From contig JAAEPZ010000591.1 of NCBI GenBank assembly GCA_024231955.1, positions 1 through 64,000 on the forward strand: a DNA stretch of 64,000 bases. The letters are read 5' to 3'. The position numbers and the translations under genes are program-made. Below are positions 1 through 8,038 of this stretch, piece after piece. This DNA comes from a bacterium (GTDB taxonomy: Bacteria > Krumholzibacteriota > Krumholzibacteriia > JACNKJ01). The notes beneath the pieces were generated by a model. That model was not told the DNA's origin and made no database searches. It saw only the letters and a list, made by a program, of their open reading frames with translations. How positions within the stretch are numbered: position 1 is the first letter of the stretch; the number at the start of each line of letters is the position of its first letter.

Positions 1-124
1 GGATCTCGTAGAATTGCTGTCGGCTATAGCCCATGATCTTGCAGGCCTTGCTGACGTTGCCCATCTCGTGAGCGAGTTCTAGCATGCTGAGCTTGCGGCG
101 TGCTACTTTGTCCGTGGTGGTCAT
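1..124 (-). CDS. IS481-type transposase, N-terminal fragment (runs off the left edge)
   Basis: Reading leftward from the ATG at 124, 41 codons are open up to the window edge. The peptide starts MTTTDKVARRKL and contains GNVSKACKIMGYSRQQFYEI, the N-terminal helix-turn-helix typical of IS481/IS3-like DDE transposases. This part binds the element's terminal repeats; the DDE integrase core would lie to the left, outside the window. A strong ribosome site (GGGAGG, 6 bases before the ATG) supports the start. Bases 125-287 upstream probably hold the end of the element, but I cannot fix the terminal repeat because only one end is visible. Family assignment rests on the HTH phrase alone. Confidence 0.82.
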   Translation of the reverse strand, partial: MTTTDKVARRKLSMLELAHEMGNVSKACKIMGYSRQQFYEI

Positions 125-336
125 GATTTTCCTCCCTTGGATAGTGGTTGTGGTTAACCTTTTCTAAACCAAGCTGAGGTGGTCTGGCCACCGCTCTATT
201 TAGTGGACATGTGTCAGGTGAATACCGTCACCATACAGACCATTACCATTAGCTCTGGATCTGAACCCGGGTTGGGAGCAAGAGCCCATGACCCGAAGAC
301 AAACTGAAGAGTTGGATCTGTTCAAGGGGGGGCAGG

Positions 337-1545
337 TCAGTCTTTGGATGGAACGGTAGATGGGACGGGACTTGTCGCTTCAATCACGATATTTAGAGTT
401 TGCTTTCCTCGTCGTATTCCGAGCTCTACAAACCCATCCGACTGAGAAATGTGCCGCCGCATTTCGGCTTGGGATTCACTGTCAACCGGTATACCACTGA
501 CTGTTGTAATTACATCACTGACCCTTATGCCGAACTGCGCCGCCGAAGTGTTGGTGAACACCTCCATCACCTCCATTTCACCGGATACGGTTTCACGAAG
601 GATCATTCCGGAGGGCCAAGGAAAGGACGTCGGCACATCAAAGACGGCATTAGGCTCAAAATACGCACGCCGGTTACGGTAATCGAAAACTATATTGAAT
701 TTCGAGAGCACTCCGTTTCCGAGATTGCCGAAAATACGATCTTCGAGGCCGGGATGAGGTTTCTCAAAAGAGAAAGCACATAACACATCAGTTAACTGCC
801 ATCTCCCCAGACGCACACTCGGAGCCCGCCCCCATTGGCCGTACATTTTCCCCTCGATGCCGGTACCTATATAACCAGAAACGGAGCGACCGACAGGGGC
901 CAATTCATTCTTGTCAGTCGATTGGAGTTGCAGATAACCGGCGGAACCCAAATCTACGACACAAATTGTCGACAACTCGTTGACGCCGTCGAGCGATACG
1001 TCAACTTCGATAAAGGGGCTGCGGTCGATAAAATATAAGGGAAGTTCCTGCGCTTGCTCTTCCGGCTTCCACAACTCAGGTTCGTGAAGTCTAATCACCG
1101 ATTCGATGAAGTCGATCTCTACGATGCAGGATCCCAACAGATCCGGCCCTATGATACCGACTGCATCCATACCCAACTGGATACCCGTCCGGCGAAGCCT
1201 TACGTTTTTAAACGTAACACCCGGCAGAGAAAAAGTACGGCAGTATTTCTGTTCCGTGCTCAATCCAGAAACTGCCGGATGTGATCCTGCGAAGAGGAAT
1301 ATCCCGCTTGCAGGTAATCCAGTATCGAAAACGTAGTCGGCCTCCATTCCATCATCAATACGGGCCGCCAGGATGATATTGCCATTCAAAAGCCGAAAAG
1401 GCACGGTTGCATTACGACCGTTAGCGAGCGAATAGGGGACGGGCCGATGTACAGCGTTATTGGATAATCCAAGAGCCGGATATGTCTTCGAACAGGGAAC
1501 TGCCATTAGGACGATAAATAGGATTGCCAAAGATCGCATAAGCAT
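337..1545 (-). CDS. Exported retropepsin-like aspartic protease with C-terminal PDZ domain
   Basis: A 402-residue protein with an N-terminal signal peptide (residues 1-24). The first half looks like a duplicated retropepsin fold: a DTG motif at D74-T75-G76 inside 'YVFDTGLPASG', a hydrophobic-Gly stretch near 130-145, and a second D198-L-G-S motif, where an aspartic protease would normally have D-T/S-G. Residues about 310-390 form a PDZ-like domain, as in bacterial aspartyl protease/PDZ proteins of the periplasm. The altered second motif means activity is uncertain. An AGGAG site lies 5 bases before the ATG at 1545. It is divergent from the TetR gene, 233 bases away, which makes it a candidate target of that regulator. 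Substrate is unknown. Confidence 0.72.
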   Translation of the reverse strand: MLMRSLAILFIVLMAVPCSKTYPALGLSNNAVHRPVPYSLANGRNATVPFRLLNGNIILAARIDDGMEADYVFDTGLPASGIFLFAGSHPAVSGLSTEQKYCRTFSLPGVTFKNVRLRRTGIQLGMDAVGIIGPDLLGSCIVEIDFIESVIRLHEPELWKPEEQAQELPLYFIDRSPFIEVDVSLDGVNELSTICVVDLGSAGYLQLQSTDKNELAPVGRSVSGYIGTGIEGKMYGQWGRAPSVRLGRWQLTDVLCAFSFEKPHPGLEDRIFGNLGNGVLSKFNIVFDYRNRRAYFEPNAVFDVPTSFPWPSGMILRETVSGEMEVMEVFTNTSAAQFGIRVSDVITTVSGIPVDSESQAEMRRHISQSDGFVELGIRRGKQTLNIVIEATSPVPSTVPSKD

Positions 1546-1778
1546 ACTTGCTCCTGTTCAAGTAGAGGAAACTCTACCATCTATGAGCTGCAAGACCCAC
1601 ATGGAACCTCCACTATCAGGTCATTGTCCTTTCGATAACACAAAGACATAAAACGCGTTAGAGGCGTCTGGCAAGTTTCCGGAGAAAAAAACGAGTGTAT
1701 TTTGCAACATTTAATGCTACCAAGAGTAATATAGATACCAACGGTAAGTCAAACGACCTTTCATCGAGGAGACTGGAC

Positions 1779-2426
1779 TTGAGTTCAAAAGACAGGCGAG
1801 AACGGGAGAGACAATCTAGAGTGGAATCCATACTGGACGCTGCCGAAAAAGCTCTAATGGAAAAAGGAGCTGACACGGTCACCATGCAGCAGATTGCCGA
1901 TCAAGCCGAGTTTACAAAACCAACTCTCTACATCTATTTCAGAAACAAGGACGATCTGCTGCACGCAGTCATCTGCCGGGGGCTGGATGTACTCATCACT
2001 GGGTTTAGGGGAGCGGCCGAAAGCGGAGCTACGGCTGCCATGAGACTTGACGCCATGCGTGACGCATTCTTCGCCTTCTTCGAGGAACGGCCCGACTACT
2101 TCCATCTTATGCACCACGAGGACGAAATCAGTCTGATACCCGATGCCGAACCCTCTCCTCATTTCCTGCACAGCGATGATCAAACCCGCGAATTGTTCTC
2201 ACTGATTACCGATACAATCGTAGCCGGAGCAGAAGATGGTTCGCTCCGAGCGGATCTTGACCCCTTGATGACGGCCATCGCTTTCTGGGCACACTGTGCA
2301 GGCTTATATCAACTCGTGCACATTAAAGGAGATCTTATCCGTTCATTGTTCGCTGCCAGCGGCTCTGATGTAAGATTCCATGCCTCAACCCTATTCAATA
2401 AATCATTACAACAAGCTAAAGTCTAA
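1779..2426 (+). CDS. TetR/AcrR family transcriptional regulator
   Basis: A 215-residue one-component repressor. The N-terminal TetR DNA-binding domain reads ESILDAAEKALMEKG, then TVTMQQIADQAEFTKPTLYI and YFRNKDDLL, the classic helix-turn-helix ending in Y-x-Y-F-x-N-K-x-x-L. The C-terminal ligand/dimer domain (residues about 75-215) is not specific to a known ligand. I chose the TTG at 1779 because GAGGAG lies 6 bases upstream and the protein then begins a few residues before the conserved helix. The in-frame GTG at 1695 would add 28 unconserved residues. The serine hydrolase gene starts 18 bases after the stop, so the two are probably co-transcribed and autoregulated. Confidence 0.88.
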   Translation: MSSKDRRERERQSRVESILDAAEKALMEKGADTVTMQQIADQAEFTKPTLYIYFRNKDDLLHAVICRGLDVLITGFRGAAESGATAAMRLDAMRDAFFAFFEERPDYFHLMHHEDEISLIPDAEPSPHFLHSDDQTRELFSLITDTIVAGAEDGSLRADLDPLMTAIAFWAHCAGLYQLVHIKGDLIRSLFAASGSDVRFHASTLFNKSLQQAKV

Positions 2427-2444
2427 CTCAATCCGGAGGATCTC

Positions 2445-4109
2445 ATGTCTCTGTTTCACCACGGTAAATTCAAACTCCTATGGTCGATTCCGTTGTTGCT
2501 TCTGGGATCAATATCTGCCACATATGCTCAAGATCAAATCAATCCCCACGACGCTATGATCAATGATTTAACGTCGACAATAGAAACCGGGATGAGCGAG
2601 CAACAGGTACCGGGATTGACTCTGGCTGTGTTCGATGACAAGGATATCCTATGGAGTAGCGCTTTCGGCCACACGAGCCAAACAAACTCTGTTGTCGTGG
2701 AGGAAAACACCAGATTCAGTGCTCAATCCACAACGAAACTGCTGACAGCCCTGGCTCTTCTGCAAGCCTCGGAAAAAGGTCTAGTGGACCTGGAGGCTCC
2801 CATCTCCCGCTATCTCCCTGAGCTGCAGTTGCAGAGCGTCTGGGGAGAGCACCCTGAAAATCGAATCAAGGTAGGCTGGCTACTGGATCACCGTTCGGGT
2901 CTGCCGCACGAGGCTGCGGTGAATAACAATTACGACCTTGCGTCGGGATCCTATACCGAACACCTGGCCAGCATCGCAAATGTCTGGCTTAAGTATCAAC
3001 CAGGTAGCCGACAAGCCTATTCGAACATCGGCTATTCACTGGCTGGACGGATTCTTGAGAAAGTGGCTGGTCAGGACTATGCAACGTATGTGAAGGAAAA
3101 CATTCTTGCCCCCCTGGCCATGGAGCGGAGTACATACGACCGTAGTCGGATCGCCTCGGACCGCACTAGAGCCCGGGGACACTCCTCAGCCTTCTCTAAC
3201 GTTCCTGAGTTGCCGGATATTCCGCCCGCCGGCGGACTCTACACAACTTCCCCCGATCTGGCTCGGCTGATTCAATGTCTGTTACGCAAAGGACAATCGG
3301 CCAATGGTGAGCAAATACTGAGTGCAGGTTCCTGCAACCATCTTGCGACTCTTCCCTATGCGGCCTTGGGACAAAGTCAGGGACACTGCCTGGGGATGGA
3401 GATTCAGGAGCAGGGTGGAATCCAGCTTCATCTCGCACCAGGCAGGGGGTTTGGCTTCATTGGCGGCGCTGCTTGGCTGCCCACCGCTAACCTGGGAATT
3501 GTCATCATGGCAAACTCACAGGACACGGATCTACCCTACCGAATCTTGGCAAGATTCCTCGAGTATGCCGCACTAGCCAACGGTTTCGATGATTCCTCAG
3601 ATGCCGATGTTGCGGCTATGACTGATCCGACGGGCGAATATGTCGGAGAAGAGGGGAGACTGAATCTTGTTTCCGAAGGAGAGCGATACTTCATCGTCGC
3701 CAGTTACGATCCGGGCCGCATTGAAGTTGTCCTGAACGGCAATGCGATCAGACCACTGACCGGATCGGCAGATTTTGCGGGCTGGACTATTTCCGAGAAT
3801 CCGGGACATGGCCGCCGCGCGCTTGTCGATCTCCGGACACACCAAGCCTATCTATTTAACACGGGAGCCGCGCTCAAGGCGGGGCGGGAATCTCCCCATT
3901 GGCGTAACCACACAGGGCATTACCGGATTCAACAGTGGGGGCAGGTCGTAAAGACATGTGAGTTCAGTATCCGTAATGGTCATCCGTTCTGGGATGACCT
4001 CCGATTGACAGAGGAAAGAACCGACGTTTTCTTCACGCCGACCGGCGAGGTGCTGGATCTCCGTCAGGAACCCGCCACATACCGAAACATCATTTTGGAG
4101 CGGGAGTAG
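2445..4109 (+). CDS. Exported beta-lactamase/class C-like serine hydrolase
   Basis: A 554-residue protein with a signal peptide ending near residue 28 (ATYA-QDQ). The beta-lactamase/DD-peptidase fold has the nucleophile motif S95-T-T-K98 and the Y192-S-N194 motif, with 'HRSGLPHEAA' between them as usual in class C-type serine hydrolases. A glycine-rich segment 'PGRGFGFIGGAAW' takes the place of the third motif. The last ~150 residues form an extra beta-rich domain common in this broad esterase/peptidase family. GGAGG precedes the ATG by 6 bases. It follows the TetR gene by 18 bases and precedes the PD40 gene by 5. Whether it hydrolyses peptides, esters or beta-lactams cannot be told from sequence. 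Confidence 0.88.
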   Translation: MSLFHHGKFKLLWSIPLLLLGSISATYAQDQINPHDAMINDLTSTIETGMSEQQVPGLTLAVFDDKDILWSSAFGHTSQTNSVVVEENTRFSAQSTTKLLTALALLQASEKGLVDLEAPISRYLPELQLQSVWGEHPENRIKVGWLLDHRSGLPHEAAVNNNYDLASGSYTEHLASIANVWLKYQPGSRQAYSNIGYSLAGRILEKVAGQDYATYVKENILAPLAMERSTYDRSRIASDRTRARGHSSAFSNVPELPDIPPAGGLYTTSPDLARLIQCLLRKGQSANGEQILSAGSCNHLATLPYAALGQSQGHCLGMEIQEQGGIQLHLAPGRGFGFIGGAAWLPTANLGIVIMANSQDTDLPYRILARFLEYAALANGFDDSSDADVAAMTDPTGEYVGEEGRLNLVSEGERYFIVASYDPGRIEVVLNGNAIRPLTGSADFAGWTISENPGHGRRALVDLRTHQAYLFNTGAALKAGRESPHWRNHTGHYRIQQWGQVVKTCEFSIRNGHPFWDDLRLTEERTDVFFTPTGEVLDLRQEPATYRNIILERE

Positions 4110-4114
4110 AGTCA

Positions 4115-5089
4115 ATGTTATCTTCGATCTTTGCCATTTACAGCCCCAGATGGAAAATGATTATTCCGTCTTTGATCGTATCTTTCCTGTCAGGCGGAGT
4201 GACAGATGCGCATGTTATGCAGGATGGCGAAGGAGTACATGCCCCATTATATCTCGGCGAAGATCCGCCCGGAGATGACCCGCGGCTTTTCGCGCCGGGA
4301 ATTGTTTCTGTACCAGGTGCCTCCGATTATGTGATCACTTTCAGTCAGGATGGTCATGAAATCTACTGGAGCAGAGGGCGTGCTGGCGTAATGACTTGCT
4401 GGCTCGATGATAACGGCTGGAGCGAACCTGTCCCCGCCGATTTCGGTCGATGCTATCCGGGAGGAGAAGTATTCGTGATGGCTGACGACAATCATCTTCT
4501 GATGAACCGTTACAGCCAACTCGATAATGGGCAGCAGGGTGGAATCTACCGTCTGTCGCGGCTGGCCACAGGTAGCAACCCATCCTGGGGAGATCCTCAG
4601 TTGCTGATCGCCAAGGGTATGAGAGCGACTGCCACCACGGAAGGCGTGATCTTCGTGACCGATATAACACATCATCTGGAACCGAAGTCGGGCAAAGACG
4701 CGGGTGTTATTGCCCGTCATGCCCCGACAGATAACGGTATGAGCCGCACATCAAATCCCGGGGGCGGTGTCAACACAGAACACTCTGAGGCCCACCCGTT
4801 CGTGGCACCCGACGAAAGCTACGTCATCTTCGATTCATCGCGCCCCGGCGGTAAAGGGGACAGCGACCTCTATATCAGCTACCGATTGACCGATGGTAAC
4901 TGGAGCGAAGCCATAAATCTCACGGATCTAAATACACCATATAGTGACTGGGGGCCGACTGTGTCCCCTGACGGAAAGCACCTCTTCTTCACGCGGAACA
5001 TGACAGGCGGCGGGGATATTTACTGGGTCAGCTCACGTTTCATAGAGGAGATGAAACCGGCATCAACCACAGGCGGTACGTATAGGTGA
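4115..5089 (+). CDS. Exported PD40/TolB-like beta-propeller protein
   Basis: A 324-residue protein starting 5 bases after the serine hydrolase stop, so translationally linked; GGGAG precedes the ATG. A hydrophobic segment at residues 15-33 looks like an export signal. The rest shows PD40-type beta-propeller blades: 'VITFSQDGHEIYWSR', 'HPFVAPDESYVIFDSSRPGG' and 'GPTVSPDGKHLFFTR', each with the P-D/D-G turn followed by an aromatic strand. Such proteins are usually periplasmic or surface binding proteins with no catalytic centre. Its place behind TetR and the hydrolase suggests an accessory role in the same pathway; the specific function is unknown. Confidence 0.8.
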   Translation: MLSSIFAIYSPRWKMIIPSLIVSFLSGGVTDAHVMQDGEGVHAPLYLGEDPPGDDPRLFAPGIVSVPGASDYVITFSQDGHEIYWSRGRAGVMTCWLDDNGWSEPVPADFGRCYPGGEVFVMADDNHLLMNRYSQLDNGQQGGIYRLSRLATGSNPSWGDPQLLIAKGMRATATTEGVIFVTDITHHLEPKSGKDAGVIARHAPTDNGMSRTSNPGGGVNTEHSEAHPFVAPDESYVIFDSSRPGGKGDSDLYISYRLTDGNWSEAINLTDLNTPYSDWGPTVSPDGKHLFFTRNMTGGGDIYWVSSRFIEEMKPASTTGGTYR

Positions 5090-5692
5090 AGGGAAGAAGC
5101 GGCCGCACATTAAATGGACCAATCTCAAGAGTTGGCTGCGACTTCGGACACGATATATCTTATCCTGCTCTGAGTATCCAGAGCCTCTGGTTTAAATTGC
5201 TATGGCGAATACAATATGATATGGCGGCTGCGTGTTGCCTGATCAAGCCGGAATATCTAACCCAAATCCAATAGATACGTTCCTCTCTGATTGCTGAGGA
5301 TCGGATCAACTCCTCATCCCGTAAGCTCCCCTTGATAGCACGCAGTTATGAAGTGGAATATCCTAGCACAATTTAAAGCCAGGAGGTTCTGATGGAGAAG
5401 TCACGATTCGCCGAGAAATAGAACGGCTCGATTCTCGTCGATGATCATGCAGGGGTGAAAAACCCAGATTGTGACCGTACCGCAGCATCACTCCCGCCAA
5501 CTAGCGCGCCGCCTATCGCAACGATTGTCATTCCGCGGATCGGGACGACGCTGTCGGTTTTGGCTGTTTCGCGTTTCCGCCGGAGAACAATAATCTCGAT
5601 CTTTTGCTCCCGCGCTGTATACTGGGAGCGCCTCTAAACCCATGAGTGAATCAATATTGAAGTCTCCCCTCATCCCGACGAAATGAGTTGTC
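5090..5692. other. Intergenic region with decayed IS3-type scar
   Basis: About 600 bases between two plus-strand genes with no intact gene. An open frame at 5086-5274 has no credible ribosome site and no family resemblance. The one interpretable element is a broken IS3-family orfA start at 5392 (listed separately). A 6-bp stem (GCTCCC/GGGAGC) occurs near 5610-5632, without a T-run. Confidence 0.6.
5392..5490 (+). pseudogene. Decayed IS3-family transposase orfA remnant
   Basis: A perfect AGGAGG site sits 5 bases before an ATG at 5392. The reading frame gives MEKSRFAEK, then TAG (5419-5421), then NGSILVDDHAGVKNPDCDR. IS3/IS911-type OrfA proteins begin with a pattern like (K/E)KSRF(T/A)E(E/K)QI..IL(K/N)E..AGVKV.DLCR, so the stop sits exactly where a Gln codon (CAG) is expected and the similarity fades after about 33 codons. 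No orfB homology or terminal repeats were recognised around it. I read it as the scar of an old insertion rather than a small gene. The resemblance is from memory of the family, so moderate confidence. Confidence 0.6.
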
Positions 5693-6841
5693 ATGAGCAG
5701 ACAGTCAATCCTCACTGCATCTCTTCCGATTCTACTGATCATGATTGCCGCCTCCGGCGTATTCGCCCAAACGCCACTCGTTCACACCGCAGCCGAGATG
5801 GAGGCGCTGTTCGCCGACAAGGCGAATCTCGGCATCGACTTGCCCGATCTCGGCTACACGTGGAACGATTCCAGTCTCACGGGCAACGCCGTCGAGGGCG
5901 GCATCTCGGTCAGCGCGACGAAGGTGATCTACTACTTCCTCCACTGGGGACCGATCGAGGTGCCGGAGATAACCGAGAGCTATGTGCGTGAGCGGATTCC
6001 GAAAATCTGGCCCGGCGAGGGGCTCCGTGTGCAATCGGTCAAGACAGCGACCGTGGCCGGGCATCCAGCCCGTTTCGCCGAGGTGATGCCGCAGCGCGAA
6101 TTCTACAGGGCCTTCTTCCTGATCTGGAACTGCCCCGAGAGCGGCAGGCAGTTCATCGCCGACATGAATTACAATGTCCAATACCGTACGCCGCGCGGCG
6201 AACTCGAAGCCGAATTCGACACGACCAAACACACGCTGGCCTGCCACCCGGAGGCATCCACCAAAGAGCTGCCCGATCATGTCGCCCGTTTCGCCAGCCA
6301 CCGTTTCGGTATCCGTTTCGACCATCCGCTGCATTGGTATGTCTTCGAAAATCCCTACGGCGTTCCCCACCCCGAGTACCGCGGACTGCGCGACAGGTCG
6401 ATCGGTTCGCTGCTCGCCAACCTGCAGGACATGACCACCGACATCGCCTTCAGGTGGGGGACTCTGCCGGAGACACCAACCAACGATCAGCAGATGATGG
6501 GCAGCTCCGTGGTGCATTATCGCGCGGCGATCATGTTCGCTAACGCCCTGGAACAGGTGGAGTCATTCAACTACGACGACGCGGAGACTGTGACGATCAA
6601 CGGACGCAAGGTGTTCAAGTTGTTCGGCGATGTGGTGCGCAAGGCCCCATCGGAACATGTCCCCGGCTTCGTGGCCGAGGCGCGGGCGCTGGTTGTCCTG
6701 GTGGATGATCCGCAGAAGCAGCGAAGGCTGCAGGCCGCGATCATCATCGATGAGTACAAGGTGGGTGGGGTCGCCAGAAAGCCAGTGCGGGACATCTTCG
6801 ACCGGTGGGCCGTCGCGGTTGCGGAGGGGGTTGCTTTCTGA
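5693..6841 (+). CDS. Exported protein of unknown function
   Basis: A 382-residue protein with a clear signal peptide (ILTASLPILLIMIAASGVFA-Q, cleavage near residue 26). The mature part is soluble and mixed alpha/beta, with a repeat-like feel: two segments begin with Asp-Leu-Gly/His-Pro-Leu patterns ('DLPDLGYTWNDS', 'FDHPLHWYVFEN'). It contains two cysteines (WNCPES, LACHPE) that could form a disulfide. I do not recognise a family. It stands alone: the upstream 600 bases are non-coding and the next gene is on the opposite strand. Coding potential is convincing because GC at third positions is high throughout. Confidence 0.75.
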   Translation: MSRQSILTASLPILLIMIAASGVFAQTPLVHTAAEMEALFADKANLGIDLPDLGYTWNDSSLTGNAVEGGISVSATKVIYYFLHWGPIEVPEITESYVRERIPKIWPGEGLRVQSVKTATVAGHPARFAEVMPQREFYRAFFLIWNCPESGRQFIADMNYNVQYRTPRGELEAEFDTTKHTLACHPEASTKELPDHVARFASHRFGIRFDHPLHWYVFENPYGVPHPEYRGLRDRSIGSLLANLQDMTTDIAFRWGTLPETPTNDQQMMGSSVVHYRAAIMFANALEQVESFNYDDAETVTINGRKVFKLFGDVVRKAPSEHVPGFVAEARALVVLVDDPQKQRRLQAAIIIDEYKVGGVARKPVRDIFDRWAVAVAEGVAF

Positions 6842-6928
6842 AGAGTGCCCACTGATACTAGTCGCCCTGCCGCGATACGCACGACAGGGCATAAACGATA
6901 ACGCCAACAGCAAACGGCTGGAAGCCCT

Positions 6929-7522
6929 CTAGTTGAGTGTTGCTGTGAACCTGATTCCGAAGGAGAGGCCGGTCCAGTCGTCTGGGGCATCGCCATCGGG
7001 GACACTGTGATAGCCTAGGCAACCGGCCAGGCCGATCCCCCAACGATCGCTCTTCCACCACTCCTTGCCCAGCGTCAGATCGCCGGCCAGACCGTTGTCG
7101 GTCTCCGCATTGTTGAAATCAAGCGTGCCGATGCCGAGGGATGCCGATATGTAGAGATTCGAGGGCATGATGTAATAGGTGAATCCACCACCCAGTGAAT
7201 TCAGCGTCAGGTCACCGATTGCCTCTCCCTCCAATCCACCGAACTTCACATCGGGATCTGATATTGTCCAGCCATGGAGCGAGGCGTGTAGAGCGAGATT
7301 CTCCACAACGATGAAGCCGAATGCGAGATTGATGTCGCCGCTTAATCCGGACATCTTGAAGTTGGCCGCCATGACGTCATTGGCGGTTTCCGCCTGACCG
7401 ATCCCGGCGGACAAGCGCATGAAGAAGCCGGAATCGTGACTATGTGGGGTTGCCGAACAGATGCTTGAAGATGCAAGCATGAGTATCAAACCGAGAATGA
7501 GAACCATTAAACGTCGGATCAC
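6929..7522 (-). CDS. Small outer-membrane beta-barrel protein (OmpA/OmpW-like barrel)
   Basis: A 197-residue protein starting at the GTG at 7522, preceded by GGAGG with 7 bases of spacing. The in-frame extension upstream to 7588 lacks a ribosome site and spoils the signal peptide. Residues 1-25 form a signal peptide (MVLILGLILMLASSSICSA). The remainder alternates hydrophobic and polar residues in 8-10 residue strands rich in Gly, Tyr and Trp ('GGGFTYYIMPSNLYISASLG', 'SFGIRFTATLN'). It ends in an aromatic-containing last strand (F-x-A-T-L-N) rather than a terminal Phe. This is the pattern of an 8-stranded barrel. No enzymatic motif is visible. It is monocistronic and convergent with the 5693 gene. 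Confidence 0.78.
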   Translation of the reverse strand: MIRRLMVLILGLILMLASSSICSATPHSHDSGFFMRLSAGIGQAETANDVMAANFKMSGLSGDINLAFGFIVVENLALHASLHGWTISDPDVKFGGLEGEAIGDLTLNSLGGGFTYYIMPSNLYISASLGIGTLDFNNAETDNGLAGDLTLGKEWWKSDRWGIGLAGCLGYHSVPDGDAPDDWTGLSFGIRFTATLN

Positions 7523-8038
7523 TTTATTACCTCCAAAAGGATGAGACTGAGAGTTGGGGAGTGCAACACAAATCATCCAGAACGTCAAGAGTCTCGGAGG
7601 TGATATTATGATTGGGGATTGGTTCCGAGGTCTTCAACCGCGAGATTAATACGGAGTATCAACGGGGAAGCCATGAATGAAATGATCCCTGCCGGGAGCA
7701 AAGTCGGGTCACTATCAGAGAACTGGATGGTAACTGCCGGCGGTTTTCCCCAGTTGCGGCCCGCACCATCCCCCATATCCCAATCGTTGCATGTTGTGTT
7801 GTTGCCACCCGGCAGATTCCCATTCCCTGGCTGGGGATATCGATGTCCAAAACCGCATCTTGTGATTGATGTCAAAAGGCGGAGCTATACATCTGAAATG
7901 CGTACAGAGATGGGTGACCGATCAAATATGATCGAGCGACTTACTCTCGCGGGAAAATCGGTAGTCGGGATGCGCACACGTGAGTCGATTAAGAGCATGT
8001 TTTCGAATATGGCAATATAATGTAATATAATGATCGTG
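7523..8038. other. Intergenic region, no supported gene
   Basis: About 515 bases upstream of the barrel gene and downstream of the diguanylate cyclase gene. Open frames exist on both strands (7619-8020 plus, 7606-7875 minus), but neither has a ribosome site, a recognisable motif or normal codon use. The stretch just before 8038 is AT-rich. The barrel gene's promoter should lie in 7535-7650, but I cannot pick it out with confidence. Confidence 0.55.

Noticed and set aside
288..359. A 23-codon frame with GGGAG upstream
   Set aside because: It overlaps the end of the protease gene on the other strand, is too short to judge and matches no family I know; it may be a remnant next to the IS end.
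5086..5274. A 62-codon frame overlapping the PD40 gene end
   Set aside because: GTG start inside the previous gene without ribosome site; low-complexity translation with no known family.
7619..8020. A 133-codon plus-strand frame between the barrel and GGDEF genes
   Set aside because: No ribosome site, proline/serine-rich random composition and no motif.
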